In this document: piece after piece, positions 46,979-59,212 of the stretch
Layout: every line of letters starts with the position of its first letter
Numbering within the stretch: the stretch's first letter is position 1
Source: Hyaloperonospora brassicae
Taxonomy: Eukaryota; Oomycota; Peronosporomycetes; Peronosporales; Peronosporaceae
DNA length: 64,000 nucleotides
NCBI GenBank assembly: GCA_947650285.1
Contig: CANTFL010001287.1
Span: 124,001-188,000, forward strand
Reading direction: 5' to 3'
Made by a program: the position numbers and the translations under genes
The notes under the pieces: generated by a model
The model's input: the letters and a program-made list of their open reading frames with translations, nothing else
Told to the model about the DNA's origin: nothing
Database searches by the model: none

Positions 46979-47313
46979 TGAAACGGCACTGCACGAGACG
47001 ATCGTGGCGTTGATCATGACGGCTGCGTTTGTTTGCAAGGCACTTACCATCAAACGTGACTAGACGCTTGTACTGCTGGATCTGCTGGCAGAAGTTGCAC
47101 CACATAAGTCGCCACGAGGACACTCGTCGCAACTGCTGGAGACGCTAAAGATGGCACATCGACGGATTTTCACGTTGTGTGAATTGCCGCTCACTCGCAT
47201 ACCCAAGTGGTTCGTACCAGGCTACGAAGTGAACTTTTCAAGGACTGACCACACTATCGGGTATGCAAGAGGATGGATCCTTTGGCTCGACGCTTAAGCG
47301 CGGTGAGGCTTTT
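46979..47313 (+). pseudogene. Broken partial copy of the kinase-TPR gene
   Basis: The ~335-nt sequence follows 19230-19562 of the kinase gene base by base with scattered substitutions. A Gln codon has become TAG (in AAACGTGACTAGACG), and a four-base duplication near 47273 shifts the frame. It covers the end of the N-terminal helical region and the run-up to the kinase domain (LTRIPKWFVPGYEVNFSR). It has no introns in either copy, so a DNA or RNA route cannot be told apart. It sits next to retroelement LTRs. Confidence 0.9.
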
Positions 47314-47320
47314 AGTGGCT

Positions 47321-47685
47321 TCATACTAAACAATAGAAAGGGCAATATGTATATCTTTTGATTTTTTTTCATTTCATTACGTATACACCCGTAGCCGAGT
47401 TCGATACTTTCGAGTGGACTGAAGTCAAACTTTGATCGAAGTTAAGATATGTGGAATTTTTTTAACGTGCAGAAACGCTGCTTTTTTGCAGTTACATTTC
47501 GTGGCACAATAATCAAGTGGCTGTGATCCTCCTTACAATCGTTATAACTAATACTGTATATACTGCATGCACAATGATTTTATGACCACATCAACTATCG
47601 TGCCTTTTCGTTTCTTATAAGTCCGGTAGCAGATGTATTTTTGGTCAGTTCTTGAAGCTCCTTCAAAACCAATTCAGGGGCAAAC
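47321..47685. other. Spacer between pseudogene and solo LTR
   Basis: AT-rich, no feature recognised. Confidence 0.4.
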
Positions 47686-48177
47686 AGTAGCGAATCTACA
47701 CAGCTCCTTAAGTAAGAGGAAGACTTAACGCTCTAAGAGCAACTTTGGTTCACTGAACCCGACTCATAGAGTCAACAAACTCGATGGTCTTCTGGTCCCT
47801 GTTCCAGGGGACCAAAGGCAAAGAGAATTACAGCACAGAGTGCCCAAGAGTAGATACCTTCACAGGAGTTGGTAAGCTCTTAACTATCAAAGATGCCTCG
47901 TGATGCACGAGTCTTGAGTGATCCAGACGGGAACTGAACTTTGTTTCTTTTTATCGAAGAGAACACCTTAACGAACTCACTTAATCTTAATACTAACGCT
48001 CCTATTAATACCGCTAAAAGGATCTAGTAATTCGGTGACTGGGACGCGTCAGCCCTCGACAATTGATGTGGTGTTCTGATATCATCTTTGATGGGACATC
48101 GTCCCTTGTGTAAATCACACATGTTATGTAGCCCGCACATATTGTATAAATCACACATGTGGTGTGACCCCGTTACA
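47686..48177 (-). repeat. Diverged solo LTR related to element 2
   Basis: Shares CTACACAGCTCCTTAAGT, ACTTAACGCTCT, GGTCCCTGTTCCAGGG and GAACACC blocks with the element 2 LTRs, in the same order, and ends CCCCGTTACA. It is flanked by CAAAC and CAAAA, a near-perfect 5-bp duplication, with no internal region, so it is a solo LTR. Its 3' part contains two copies of AAATCACACATGT. Older than the element 2 LTRs, judging from divergence. Confidence 0.8.
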
Positions 48178-48977
48178 CAAAATGTGTGAAGTGCTTGTAA
48201 ATTTTTATACAGGGCGGATAAATATATGCGGGCGAGGAAACAAAGTCATTTCTTTATAATCTGTTGATCGCGGTAAAATACTGGCTAGACTTTCGATTTT
48301 GATCACCTGATTAACAAATCACGTTCATTGGCTTATCACACATATGGTCTTCGTTTGCGCTGACGATAGTGTTATTATGGTTATATATATAAGAATTGCC
48401 AGTTTGTATACATACTGTGACCACGATCATTACGGTCACGTGGACCTAGTAAAAGGTAGGTGATAGGCGAACGGTCCAAGAGTGCCATGAGCAAAAATCG
48501 GTAACCGATAACCTTGCCATGCTGGTCTCGCTACGTTGTAGTGTAGAAAATATGATTGTGGGAAAGAAGGAATATGCGCTGTATGGGTTATGGCGCGACA
48601 GATTTACGATACGCGATCACCTTCGTAGATAGTTCCACGCATTCGGTGAATCGCATTATTAGTGTGAAAATCACACAATTGTACATAATACATACTTATT
48701 GCGGACCACTTCACTTTTGCAAGACCATGTTGGTATATACCACATAATGTATTTTACATCACATGTCTTGGTAGACCTCGTATTGACTGCGATCACGCCG
48801 GGCCTTGATCACTCTGGACAGCGACCTAATTGTGCGGATCACATCATGTGCGGAAGGAATTAGGTCAACGTTGTCGCAACCACATCGTTTGGGAAAAGAT
48901 GCGAGAAAGAGTGCTGTGCATGGCAGATTCGATCATGTAGAGACATTGGCGTAGCTCTAGACTAATTTAAGCGACTG
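48178..48977. other. Spacer between solo LTR and element 2
   Basis: AT-rich with no recognised gene. The small frame at 48556-48747 has no recognisable domain. Confidence 0.4.
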
Positions 48978-49510
48978 TGTAGCGGGGCTACACAGCTCCT
49001 TAAGTCAGAGTTAGACTTAACGCTCTTACGAGCAACTTTGGTCCTACGAACCCGACTCAAATAGCCAACAGCTCAGAGAGCTAAAGGGTGGTTCAAAGAA
49101 ACCGACTCAAAGAGCCAACAAGCTCAAAGAGCTTACGGTCCCTGTTCCAGGGGGACCAAACGATTCAGAGAATCAAACGCACAGAGTGCACAAGGAGTAT
49201 CTGCCTTAACGAGGCGTTGCTACCTCCTTAACGATCGCAAGACGCCTCAGAGAGGCACGTGTCTTTTGTTGATCAAAATGGGAACTGAATTTTATTTCTT
49301 CTTTTAACCTAAAGAACACCGTATAACAAAGTAATTAACCTACCCGCTAATGTCCTGAATAAACCTCTTAAAATATCTCGTAAGCAATTGTTGACAGACA
49401 TCAGTCTTCAACAATTGATACTGTGTTCGAATATTACTTTAAAGGAGATCCCATCCCTTGTGTGTACCGCACCTATTGTCGACTACCAGTCGACGTGTTA
49501 CCCCGTCACA
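48978..49510 (-). repeat. 3' LTR of element 2, with adjacent polypurine tract
   Basis: 533 bp, nearly identical to 55293-55825. Ends are near-perfect inverted repeats (TGTAGCGGGG and CCCCGTCACA). On the minus strand it is preceded directly by GGTGGGGGAGGG (49511-49522), the polypurine tract. Confidence 0.95.
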
Positions 49511-49618
49511 CCCTCCCCCACCAGACTGACGTTTCCACAAAACGTCAATCGAATTCTTTTTTTGAAGAGGACGGTGTGTGTGCGCTTCAACCTTACAGTT
49601 GGCAAAACACGAAAGATC

Positions 49619-50959
49619 ATGGCATCGCCACCCCATGAGTCCTCGACTCTCTCGTCTTACCTCGGCATCGATGTGGATGTGAATTATGGTAGCGATACCG
49701 ATATCCATGGTAACGAGAGGACAATGTGCGACGCACCAGTGCAAGAGGCAGCGCCTCATATTACACCTAACCCATTTGCCGAGCGTGGCGAAGCCAACGC
49801 GCCATCGGCGCCGCACCAAACACTTATCGTGGGCGATGCTATCATCACTAATCCGCTCGATGATCAACAAGAGTTGGCTATCCAACGAGGTGAAAGCACT
49901 CAGCGCTGTATGCAGCTTGCTGAAACCCTTGAGGGTCGTCGTGGCTATCTGTTCACACCACTCAATGTGGAAGAGCGTATACGCCAGACGACAGGTCGTT
50001 CTTTGTCAACGTGGGCCATTGGCGCTGATCCTACATCTTCTGATGAGGTGGCGAGTCGACAGGCACTTCGTGAGAGGTACCTGCAACCCCACTTGACGAC
50101 TCAAAGTCAATACAAGTTGCGACTTGACAAGCAAGCACGGGGTGCACCGGTTCCACCGATGAAGGGTATACCCATCCTCTTATTCGCAGGCGAATCTTAG
50201 GAGGAAGAAGACAACGCTTTTGTTCGCTGGGTGCATCGGAAACGACATCCCAGCAGCGTGTTAGCTCTCAGAGCAAGTGCCGATGTGGCAGATGTTCGTC
50301 TAGAACGAAAGCTTCGGTATAGTTACGCCAAGCTTAAGGCCAGAGGCCAGTTGCGAACTCGCACGCTCTATGCTCCGGCTGTGCCGATTGATGTGGGTGT
50401 TGGTCAAGTGGGACCCAACTACCCACCTGCTTCCACCACTATTGGTGAGAAGAGCTCTCGGTCGAGGGATGAACCCTGTCACGATGTTCAAAAACATCGA
50501 CGGCGTATGGGCAATCCTGCCGAAGGGGTGTCTCAAACTCCCACGAGTTCTCCGACTCCGGGTACCCTCGCCACTTCACCAGATACTGGTATTGACCCTG
50601 ATGACTACGTCGTTTCAGGAGTCGCTCCACATGGAACTGCCGGTTCCCTTGCTCATCGAGCAGCGTCGGAGGTGGTCGGTATACCAAAGGAGGAGCATGA
50701 GAAGATGCTTCTCGAGATGAGTGGTCTCCGTGAGACATTGGGTAAGACCCATAGTGCGTTTGACGCGATACGAGTCCGTGTCCAGGCGTTGGAGTTCGGC
50801 CAAGCCCGGATGGAGGCTCAGATTGACCTCCTGATACGGATTCAGCAACCAACGGAAAGGACAACCTACCCGGAGCAAGCGCCTCCAAGTTCACGCGGGA
50901 CGGATCCCGATACGGCTGAAGCAATCCAGCGTAGAACACGGTGTGTGTGCGCAGTTTGA
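49619..50959 (+). CDS. Antisense reading frame of element 2 (unknown protein, one in-frame TAG)
   Basis: From ATG at 49619 (MASPPHESSTLSS) a single frame runs to a TGA at 50957-50959, interrupted only by a TAG at 50198-50200; 445 sense codons in all. The protein is acidic at first, then has a charged middle (EGRRGYLFTPLNVEERIRQ; VRWVHRKRHPSSVLALRAS), a Pro/Ser/Thr-rich part, and a C-terminal heptad-rich stretch (EHEKMLLEMSGLRETLGKTH) that should form a coiled coil. No family recognised. The first ~800 bp do not overlap any plausible sense-strand gene; the last ~520 bp are antisense to the integrase tail and chromodomain. The LTR could supply an antisense promoter. The TAG may mean decay or readthrough. 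Confidence 0.5.
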
Positions 50960-51224
50960 GTATAGGCAAACTAGCCAGCGGCGCGGCCGCGTGAGGTGAT
51001 GGTTTCACCCGTTGACACGTCTCACATGTACGCACATACGTGCTCACCCATTTGGTTAGTTTGGGCCACCAATTGCATTGGATAACTGAGCCGTAGGTCT
51101 TCTCACGAACGAGATGACCACTCAACTCAGTATCATGTGCCTCATAGAGGATCCGATACTTCAACTCCTCATCATGAGGGACAACGATGCGAGGGGTATC
51201 CTCCACATCCGTGCTATAGCACAA
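50439..51224 (-). pseudogene. Integrase of element 2: zinc finger and chromodomain, catalytic core missing
   Basis: It reads from VVPHDEELKYRILYEAHD through an intact HHCC finger (H30, H37, C67, C70 of the frame: YEAHDTELSGH ... TCETC), then jumps at about 50960 from PHAAAPLASLPI straight into LRTHTVFYAGLLQPY, the integrase C-terminal region. The whole DDE core is absent. It ends with a chromodomain (QYLVKWRGYPESENSWE), which in chromoviruses directs integration to chromatin marks. Confidence 0.9.
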
Positions 51225-51503
51225 CAGGCCTTGATCGATAGAATATCGATGTAACCTCGCACGTAACCGTGCCGAAAATTCTATGTCCGAGTCCTTAAAC
51301 TCCTCTCACCCTAGAGCACGTAGCAGAGCTACACAGTGTTCATCCTTGGCATATGACGTACGGATTAGGTCAGTGACCGACGACGACAGAGTCGTAACAT
51401 GAGCAAGCTCATAGTCAGGCCTGCGTGACAACGCATCAGCCAAAGCATTCTGCTTGCCCGGCTTATACTTCACCTCGAAGTTGTACTCGGCAAAGAAGGA
51501 ACG

Positions 51504-52771
51504 CTAACTAGCCATTTTCTGAGAGAGGTGAGGCGACTGTGTCGCAGTGCGTAGTGACGCATGATCTGTATAGATCACAAACGGCTTCGAGCCAAGAAGA
51601 TGAACTCTGAACTTAACTAAAGCATACTTCATTGCAAGTAGCTCTTTGTCATAAACAGGATAGTTCTTTCCTGCAGCCTTCAGCTGCCGAGACTCAAGCG
51701 CAATTACGTGTCCCCGTCCATCAGAATCTGTTTGTAACAGAGCGCTGCATATGGAAAAGTCAGATGCGTCACAGACGACACTGAAAGATCGATTAGGATC
51801 AAGCAACGACAAGATTGGCGTATGAAGAAGACTCTCCTTGACTGCTTGAAAAGCATCATGCTCGCTGCTATTCCAGCGCCATTCCACATCCTTTTTAAGG
51901 AGATTGGATAATGGCCGAGCCATATCTGCGTAATTCGCACTGTACTTGGGTAAGTAATTGGCAAGCCCAAGCCACTTACGTAAGTCCTTTTGGTTCGTTG
52001 GAACCGGCCAATCAACCGTGGCTTCTATCTTAGCGGGATCCGCTCGAAGGCCTCTCTTACCAATAAAGCACCTTAAAAAGGGAATCTTTTCTGCACCAAA
52101 GATACACGTAGACGCGTTGGCGTACAACTTATTCGGGCGCATGCACTCGAGCACCGCTCGTAAATGGTCAATGTGATTGTCCACATCTGACCGACCGTTT
52201 ATAGCACGACTATGGACAAAGATGTCATCAAAGTACGCTTGTGCATAACCTCTGTGAGGTCTGAACAGTTGTGTCACAAGACGGTTGAATGTAGCCGGGG
52301 CATTTGATAACCCTTGCGGCATAACAAGCCACTCCCAGAGCATACCGCTTGGAGTGCTGACCGCTGTCAGCGGAATATCGATTTTTCGCATGAGAAGTTG
52401 GTAATAATTATAGACTAAGTCGAGCGCACTGTACATTGTACATCCCACCATATTGTTCTGAAGAACATCCTTCCTCGGAATTGGTGTCTGAGCCGGGATG
52501 GTGGCCGCATTAAGCTTATTGTAAGCATGAACAATGCGCCACTTCCCATTGGTCTTTTGAAACAGAAGTTCGGTGTGGTATGGGGAGATTTGCTCTCACG
52601 TACCAATACTGCCGCGTGCTTTGCACGAAAGAAGTCGTCAATGACGTCACACTGTTCCTTCGGTAAAGGCCACTGCCGTGTTACGCAGTATTTAGTTCCA
52701 GGAACCAAGTCAATTTCATGACGTACACCTCTATCGGGAGGCAAGACGGACTGTGGGTCGTGACACACCAC
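51504..52771 (-). pseudogene. Reverse transcriptase / RNase H of element 2 (frameshift and stops)
   Basis: 52415-52771 holds the linker and RT fingers (VTRQWPLPKEQCDVIDDFF). A frameshift follows near 52550, where KWRIVHAYNKLN lies in another frame. 51504-52451 is long and intact in the palm (YAQAYFDDIFVHS, catalytic Asp pair present), connection (LRKWLGLANYLPKYS) and RNase H (FSVVCDASDFS; YTDHASLRT). A TAG at 51504-51506 then interrupts; after it the frame goes on with KYKPGKQNALADALSRRPDY. Confidence 0.92.
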
Positions 52772-52780
52772 GTCTTGAAA

Positions 52781-53245
52781 CTACTTTACCAAAGGATAGA
52801 ACGGATTAAGAGGATCCATAAGGATCGAAGATCCACTACGGGCATCCAATGCCACCTTTGTATCCTCAAGGACAGACCCGTCCAATAACGAGGATGAGTT
52901 TAGCTCAATATCCGGCCGAATGACCACTAAATTGGATAATTCTCCTGCCTGTAAGGCTTGGTTAATATAGCCGTCAGACATTTCGTCTCGGTCAAAGAGA
53001 GTATACAAGGACGGAAGAGTCTCAAGACTAATATTGCCATCAATCTGGCCAGTCAACTCATTGACAAGTGTATATAGTGTATTAATACTATTATCACCTC
53101 GTGACTTCTTAGAAGTTTGGCGCTTAACAGTTGCCACCCTTCTCTGAGATTGTTTCCTTAAATAAATGTTACGCCTCCTAGAGGCCGGGACAGTAGGGTC
53201 CCCGTGGTTGCTATTTATCTTAGTACGTTCTATATGAGAGCTCAT
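52781..53245 (-). pseudogene. Protease-RT linker of element 2
   Basis: 154 codons, basic and then acidic, ending SGSSILMDPLNPFYPLVK before a stop. After the stop the same frame continues with FQDVVCHDP, so one nonsense codon separates it from RT. Confidence 0.7.
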
Positions 53246-53659
53246 GTCTTGAACGACATCTGGTGAAAAGTCACGTTACTCGAACACTTCACCCAGTGGG
53301 TTCAAACGTATCACCTCACGTTCGTTATGTGGGCCTAGCCCTAAATGCTTCGGATTTTCGCCAACCAAGACAGTACCGACGTTCATTGAGGTTCCATCGC
53401 GGCCGACCTCACTCGGTAGATTTTTACGTGCCACCCCACTCACATCAGAGAAATCACATTCTTGATGACTCGGCCCTAGGCCTACCATGCCTGTAGCATG
53501 CAGTTACTCAGTATTACAACGAGTATCACTCAACGGAGTACAAATCGATTCACGTACGGTGAAATAGGTCCGCTCAATATTTATGTCATTGACATTGGAG
53601 TCAATTAAATCGGACATTCCAGTGTCCAGCACGTTGACATCCTGTGACAATGGCTCACG

Positions 53660-53869
53660 CTAACAGTGCTTTTGTTGACTAGCGAAGGTGTGTTCATGAC
53701 TCTCCAAAACTTCTCTAGGAACAGTGCGCGTTTCATCTAAGGTCTTAGACCTCCAATAAATCCATGGCTCATGGAGTTCAAGTCGAAGCATACCTAGTAT
53801 GCGATCATATATCGAATCCAGATCGATGACGTGGCAGCGTTCAATGCTGTCAAAGTCCAAAAAATTCAC
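53660..53869 (-). pseudogene. Aspartic protease remnant, element 2
   Basis: Contains RCHVIDLDSIYDRILGM and HEPWIYWRSKTL, the retropepsin ILGM region seen in this family, with LRLE where an intact copy has a Trp-Leu pair. The DSG part is not in this frame. Confidence 0.7.
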
Positions 53870-54281
53870 ATTTCAGTTCGTCATAACTTCAGGCATGGTG
53901 ACGCGACTACCAGCCGCTGAACGAACGGTGATTGAGGCACCCGCATGCGCTTTCAGCGCTACAGTGTATCGATGGTTTTTCTCAATGGAACGACGTCGAA
54001 CATGATTGTATGATGCTCCTGATCGATATAAACCGACCAATTCTCCTCAAATCCCTTCACTGTCGCCTCGACGACTAAGAGCCAGGTCTTTTTATACCCT
54101 ATGTGCTGACGGGCAAACAGCTCTTTGAGGATAGTCCCATTTTACTCTACCCATTAGAGAAGTGACGGACCCTAGTTCTACCCCAGTATAGCGCTCGAGC
54201 CAACTGGTCGTCGGCGTTCCCCCGTGCCATACCAGATTTCTGGTCGGGGCTCGGGTTTCGACTCATCGGAGTATGTCGTTG

Positions 54282-54497
54282 CTAGCGCAATGGACAGGTG
54301 GAACGCAAGTGTTTAGTGCTTCCGCACGTATGACAGCGTCTTACTTCATGTTGTCGCTCCGCAAACTGAAGCTCATCTTCACCTTTGTCCTTGACATTGC
54401 TGAGATCCATCGGTTCAGGCTTGCAGTAAGCCGAAGTGTTTGTTGAGGTTGCCCTACCAAAGCTTAGTTCCACCCATTTCAACCAAGTCTGGCCCAC
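54282..54497 (-). pseudogene. Gag zinc knuckle, element 2
   Basis: The frame ends with CHTCGSTKHLRSTC, a CX2CX4HX4C retroviral-type knuckle, preceded by PEPMDLSNV, a common gag motif. The rest of gag towards 55290 is in broken frames. Confidence 0.85.
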
Positions 54498-55292
54498 TTA
54501 AAGTTGTGCTCATCTTTCTGAGAGATGCTCACAGCCTATTTAGAGGGGAGAGGTATGGAACCGAAAGACTTCGGTTCTGGCCACGCCGGTGCGAAGACCT
54601 TCCATGAAGACAGTCACATAGACTGTCTTAGGAAGAGGTTCGGACTGAATAGCAGCCACTGAAGTTCTCAATTCTTTACATATTCCGTAAGCTCATTCTT
54701 ACCCTGGCGGGTCGATACGAAGCATGAGCGCACGCGGTAAGCCTAATTAGGCGGCGATAAAACTCGCAGAAGGTCTAACTTGAGCGAATCTTATGTGGGG
54801 AACGCCAAGTCGACAGACGTGCCGCAAGTTAGAGCCCAATCTCTAGATCTCCCATAGAGATTAGAAATGGCCAGCGATACTCACTGATTCTCAAGTGAGA
54901 TTAAGACCGATCTCATGGCCATCTCAAATTCACGGATCCAGAGGGTGAGATTTTCTCCCTCCTTACCGAAGTAATGTGAGACGTCCATTCTAAGGGGACG
55001 AGGCTTAGCTCTTTGTCTGGCATAGCCACAAAGCGTGTTGACATAGCCGACGCTGCTTGGTTTTAAACCTGCCCTAAAAGGGCCGTTTCATACTGCATGA
55101 AGGTCTCGACTCGTGCATTAAGCACATCGGGACCTTGTGCAGCTATAAACTCCACATATATTGGGCCTACAGCCGCGGTCAGCTTATCCAGCGCGACCTT
55201 TTGGGTCTCAGAGAGGGATGTGGATTGCTCCATCCTCACAGAGGATCAGTCGTTACCGACTCAGACGTAGATTGACTACGAGTGCTACCACG

Positions 55293-55825
55293 TGTAGCGG
55301 GGCTACACAGCTCCTTAAGTCAGAGTTAGACTTAACGCTCTTACGAGCAACTTTGGTCCTACGAACCCGACTCAAATAGCCAACAGCTCAGAGAGCTAAA
55401 GGGTGGTTCAAAGAAACCGACTCAAAGAGCCAACAAGCTCAAAGAGCTTACGGTCCCTGTTCCAGGGGGACCAAACGATTCAGAGAATCAAACGCACAGA
55501 GTGCACAAGGAGTATCTGCCTTAACAAGGCGTTGCTACCTCCTTAACGATCGCAAGACGCCTCAGAGAGGCACGTGTCTTTTGTTGATCAAAATGGGAAC
55601 TGAATTTTATTTCTTCTTTTAACCTAAAGAACACCGTATAACAAAGTAATTAACCTACCCGCTAATGTCCTAAATAAACCTCTTAAAATATCTCGTAAGC
55701 AATTGTTGACAGACATCAGTCTTCAACAATTGATACTGTGTTCTAATATTACTTTAAAGGAGATCCCATCCCTTGTGTGTACCGCACCTATTGTCGACTA
55801 CCAGTCGACGTGTTACCCCGTTACA
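55293..55825 (-). repeat. 5' LTR of element 2, with adjacent primer-binding site
   Basis: 533 bp, differing from the 3' LTR at only a few positions. On the minus strand it ends CCCCGCTACA, and TGGTAGCAC follows two bases later (55282-55290 on the plus strand), the same putative primer site as in element 1. Confidence 0.95.
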
Positions 55826-58800
55826 TGACTAGTGCAAAATTGATCACCTGTTAAAATTTAGTATACAATTGTGGCGTAGTAAAAGGAAAAGCGCCTTAGC
55901 ACGAACCGACTATTTCTAGTTTGTTAAACGCCTTGCAATCGCGTTGCTGCGCTATGACCTTCGCCGATGTTGCTCATGTGTGGAGAGGCCGATCATCATT
56001 ATGTGAAATCAGCGCAAAATGACAGCTGGTAACTAGTTAAAGCCATCTCATCGATTTACCGGCCTGGAAGCAACGTTTATCACATCAATATGCAGTATTT
56101 GGGTGCTACATAACGAACTTTGACTCCGTCACCTCAATATCGATGGGTTTATGTGTACGTCTAATGCAGATATGTGAGAATATCTATTTAAACACGCGTA
56201 CATATGTGTGCAAGTACCGGTGCCAGAGTAGGCGCTACTTATCATATAGAAAAGTAAGCTATATCATATGTAATCTGCAGCTTGATTGAGTTGGTATAGT
56301 AGTCTCAGTGTATAGAATACCGGCTCGTACTAGGCGGGTGTGAAAGTTAAAGTTCGGGATCTGGTGTTTGGAGTTCTCCAGGACTCTCTTACCAGGAAAT
56401 GACGTCCTTCGTTTATGACTTATATCCTTCATCGAATCGACATAGGTTCAAGGAGAAAGGAGGTGCCACGAGGGGTGCACAGAGGGTACGCAACAACGGC
56501 ATTGACCATTTAAACATCGATCTGTTAGAGCGAAGAGATAGAAGCTATTAGGAAAGATGCACTTACAGAATTCTCTTCACTTTTGCGCTTACTCATCCTC
56601 CACAAACGCCACCAGTTGAATGTTAAAAATATCGTACTTGTCATTGACGCGAAATTAATGATCCTGCCTCGATGTTGTAAAAACCAGTGATAATTTTGTG
56701 TCCAAAAACCGTTTAGCCTTGATGATATGGTGATGGGATCTGGATTTGCAGGCATCAGAGCATTTTAGCACTACTTTGTCATAGACATATGACACCGATA
56801 GTGCATCAATTTGTGCGGATTCGGTGCGTACAAATTTAATCATTTCTGTACGTCAGCTTCGCGCTTGCGGCTAGCCTTTACTGTCATAGTGACGAGGTCT
56901 CAGTAAAGGTACGAACCTTGCAAAATAGTGTATATACGGATCAGCTAATATGGTGTTGATACGAAATACAGATAAAATAGTAGGGTGCTGTTACAATACT
57001 TTGTATATGCCGAAATAATTCGCTATTGCTAATCAAGCCCGGATGTCAAGGTTACACCCGGGTAAGTTGCTGCTGCATGTGCCTTTTTTACAACGTTTCA
57101 ATGCGCCACGATTGACCCGGGGCAACATTTAATGTAACACGGTGAGCCCAATTCATGAATGGACACCAAATTGGGTCAATGTGAACATTGTTTTAATTGA
57201 TAACATTCTTTAATATTTACCTTGCTCGTAAAATATCGATGAAATGTTAGATTTGAATGTTATATTCAGCACCGCCTCACTGGTTGGTCTAGGCCATTTT
57301 TGCAACCAAGGCGTTAAAAACGCAACCACCAGTCGCTCCTGCACGCGCGCAATGAGTCGTGAGCAATAGTCATGTTACATCTTTGTAGTGTGATATAGTT
57401 ATGGTAAGATTAAAAGACTATAGTTAGGACGGCCCAAGTATAATTTAAATGGTGTCCTATTTTATCCCTTTACCAAGCACCTCTGCTTTGTAGATAAGGC
57501 TTCCTTTGCATGTATGCGTACGTATAGCTTCACGGTCAGTACTCATAATGTGGTCAGTGTAAGTAGCTTGTATTGTCTTGGTGCCATCGAGGGTGCTCCG
57601 CGACATATAAAGTGATTTGGTGCTAGCATCGAGCAAAAATATTTTCGTCGGGTGTTTTTGTCAGCAAAGTGGCGGTTGGATTTTTGTAACAACCTTCATC
57701 AGAATACGGTGTCATACGTCCTCAATCCTCAAATATTTGCTAACCGCACACCGCTCAAAGCGGACGTGAGTGTGACATATCTGTACAGCGCTAGAGGCGC
57801 ACAACTGGTGAGACGATAAAGAGATGTAGAAGTGTGCTAGCAAAACGAGGGCACTTGCACTGCACCCACGCAGTCTGTACAGAGGGAAGAATCCAGTTTG
57901 GATTAATCTGTTTTCTTTTGCGGAATCACCTGTTGGGAACAAAGTGTGGAAGGAACAACCGTAGCTTGTCAAGCGAACAAGGATATGTTAGGATATGTTA
58001 GTCAGGATAATACCAGCTCGCGCTCAAGTTCCCAGCACCTCAAGCCCTTCCAATAGAAAGCGAAACGTTTCAACTCAGCAAAATTGAATAATAGAACGCA
58101 TATAAGTTTACTGCAAACACTCGCATAATTAGTGAGCTCCACGGCGCCTGGAAATATAAAAGTTATAGTTCATTTTGAGCAACGAAAATGCGGTGACAAA
58201 GGACAGGTCATCGCAAAGTTTGCCGGCACCGTGTCGACTTTTGAAGTCAGTCAATTAGCATATGTATGTACAGGGCGCAGCTAATCGACTGAATGAGCCG
58301 AAGTTGCAGGTTCACTCGATGTATCTAAGGATAGAGACTGCATCTGTTGACATGTATTTACAAAGTGTCGAATGAAGAATTTTACCCCCCGGTGATGGCT
58401 CACCTTCTAAGATAGAGCAAGCATATTTTATTCGGCAATTGGCACAAGAAATTGAGGTCGGTCGTTTGTTGATCAACCTCTGCGACATCGAACCGATCCT
58501 TGCATAATGTAAGACGGCGATATTCGCCACTGCGATGAGATGCATGTGTTGACTCATTACACAACTGTTGTATAGCATACCTTCTACATCTATGCGATGG
58601 GTGACGGAGAAATATATTAAAGAAGAATGGTCTTGATCAGTGGAACGATTGCATGGTCCGATACTTAGTCATTACCTTGCAATCTTCGGAATACCTATTA
58701 TGTGAAACCTCCTTGTTTGAGCCAAATCCACCAGTGTTGAGTCATGTTGGCGCTGCACATCGGTATTTGAATATGATGCTCGATGAGTAATGTTGCAACA

Positions 58801-59212
58801 TATTGTCCATCAAGGAAGGATTCCAGAGTTCTAAAAAATCGCGGAGACCTGCTGCGAGTGGCAAACAGGGATATATAGTAGTTGTGTAAACGATATGCCA
58901 CTGACGCATTCAAACTCTATTGGTCGAGCACACAGCGTCGTCAAGGCTTCAACTATGCGCGGACGTCACTGTATGAAAATACCGATCCAGATATTTTCTT
59001 TTTCTAGGCGTGAAATATTCGATCAAATATTGTCCATTTTAGATAGAGAATCCAGTTCTTATGTACGGCCTACTGACCTAAATCAGTAGGATGCATCGGC
59101 GTAGACATCACAGCTGCATCGCCCGGGCATATCTCGTCACATGCGATCGATTCGAAAATAATTATTCTTTGCTTAACATCATGAACCTCTGCTCCGGTCG
59201 ATGACGCTAAGG
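55826..59212. other. Intergenic region, no gene recognised
   Basis: About 3.4 kb of AT-rich DNA. Frames at 56525-56755, 57712-57972, 58312-58578 and 58698-58913 (minus) have no recognisable domains. The last ~100 bp are the 3' flank of the USP gene. Confidence 0.45.

Larger units (their letters stand above)
48978..55825 (-). mobile_element. Ty3/Gypsy chromodomain retrotransposon, element 2
   Basis: A 6.85-kb element on the minus strand with two 533-bp LTRs that are nearly identical, so insertion is recent relative to element 1. Order from the 5' LTR at right: gag with CCHC knuckle, protease remnant, RT, RNase H, integrase zinc finger, chromodomain, 3' LTR. It is disabled by stops, a frameshift in RT and loss of the integrase catalytic core. 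Flanks are GACTG and TGACT, sharing GACT but offset by one base, so the target duplication is uncertain. An antisense frame fills the 3' end. Confidence 0.95.

Noticed and set aside
49439..49885. 148-codon minus-strand frame inside element 2
   Set aside because: It overlaps the LTR and the better plus-strand frame, lacks pol motifs and has irregular composition.
55161..55379. 72-codon plus-strand frame across the 5' LTR boundary of element 2
   Set aside because: It spans LTR and gag leader in antisense and has no recognisable features.
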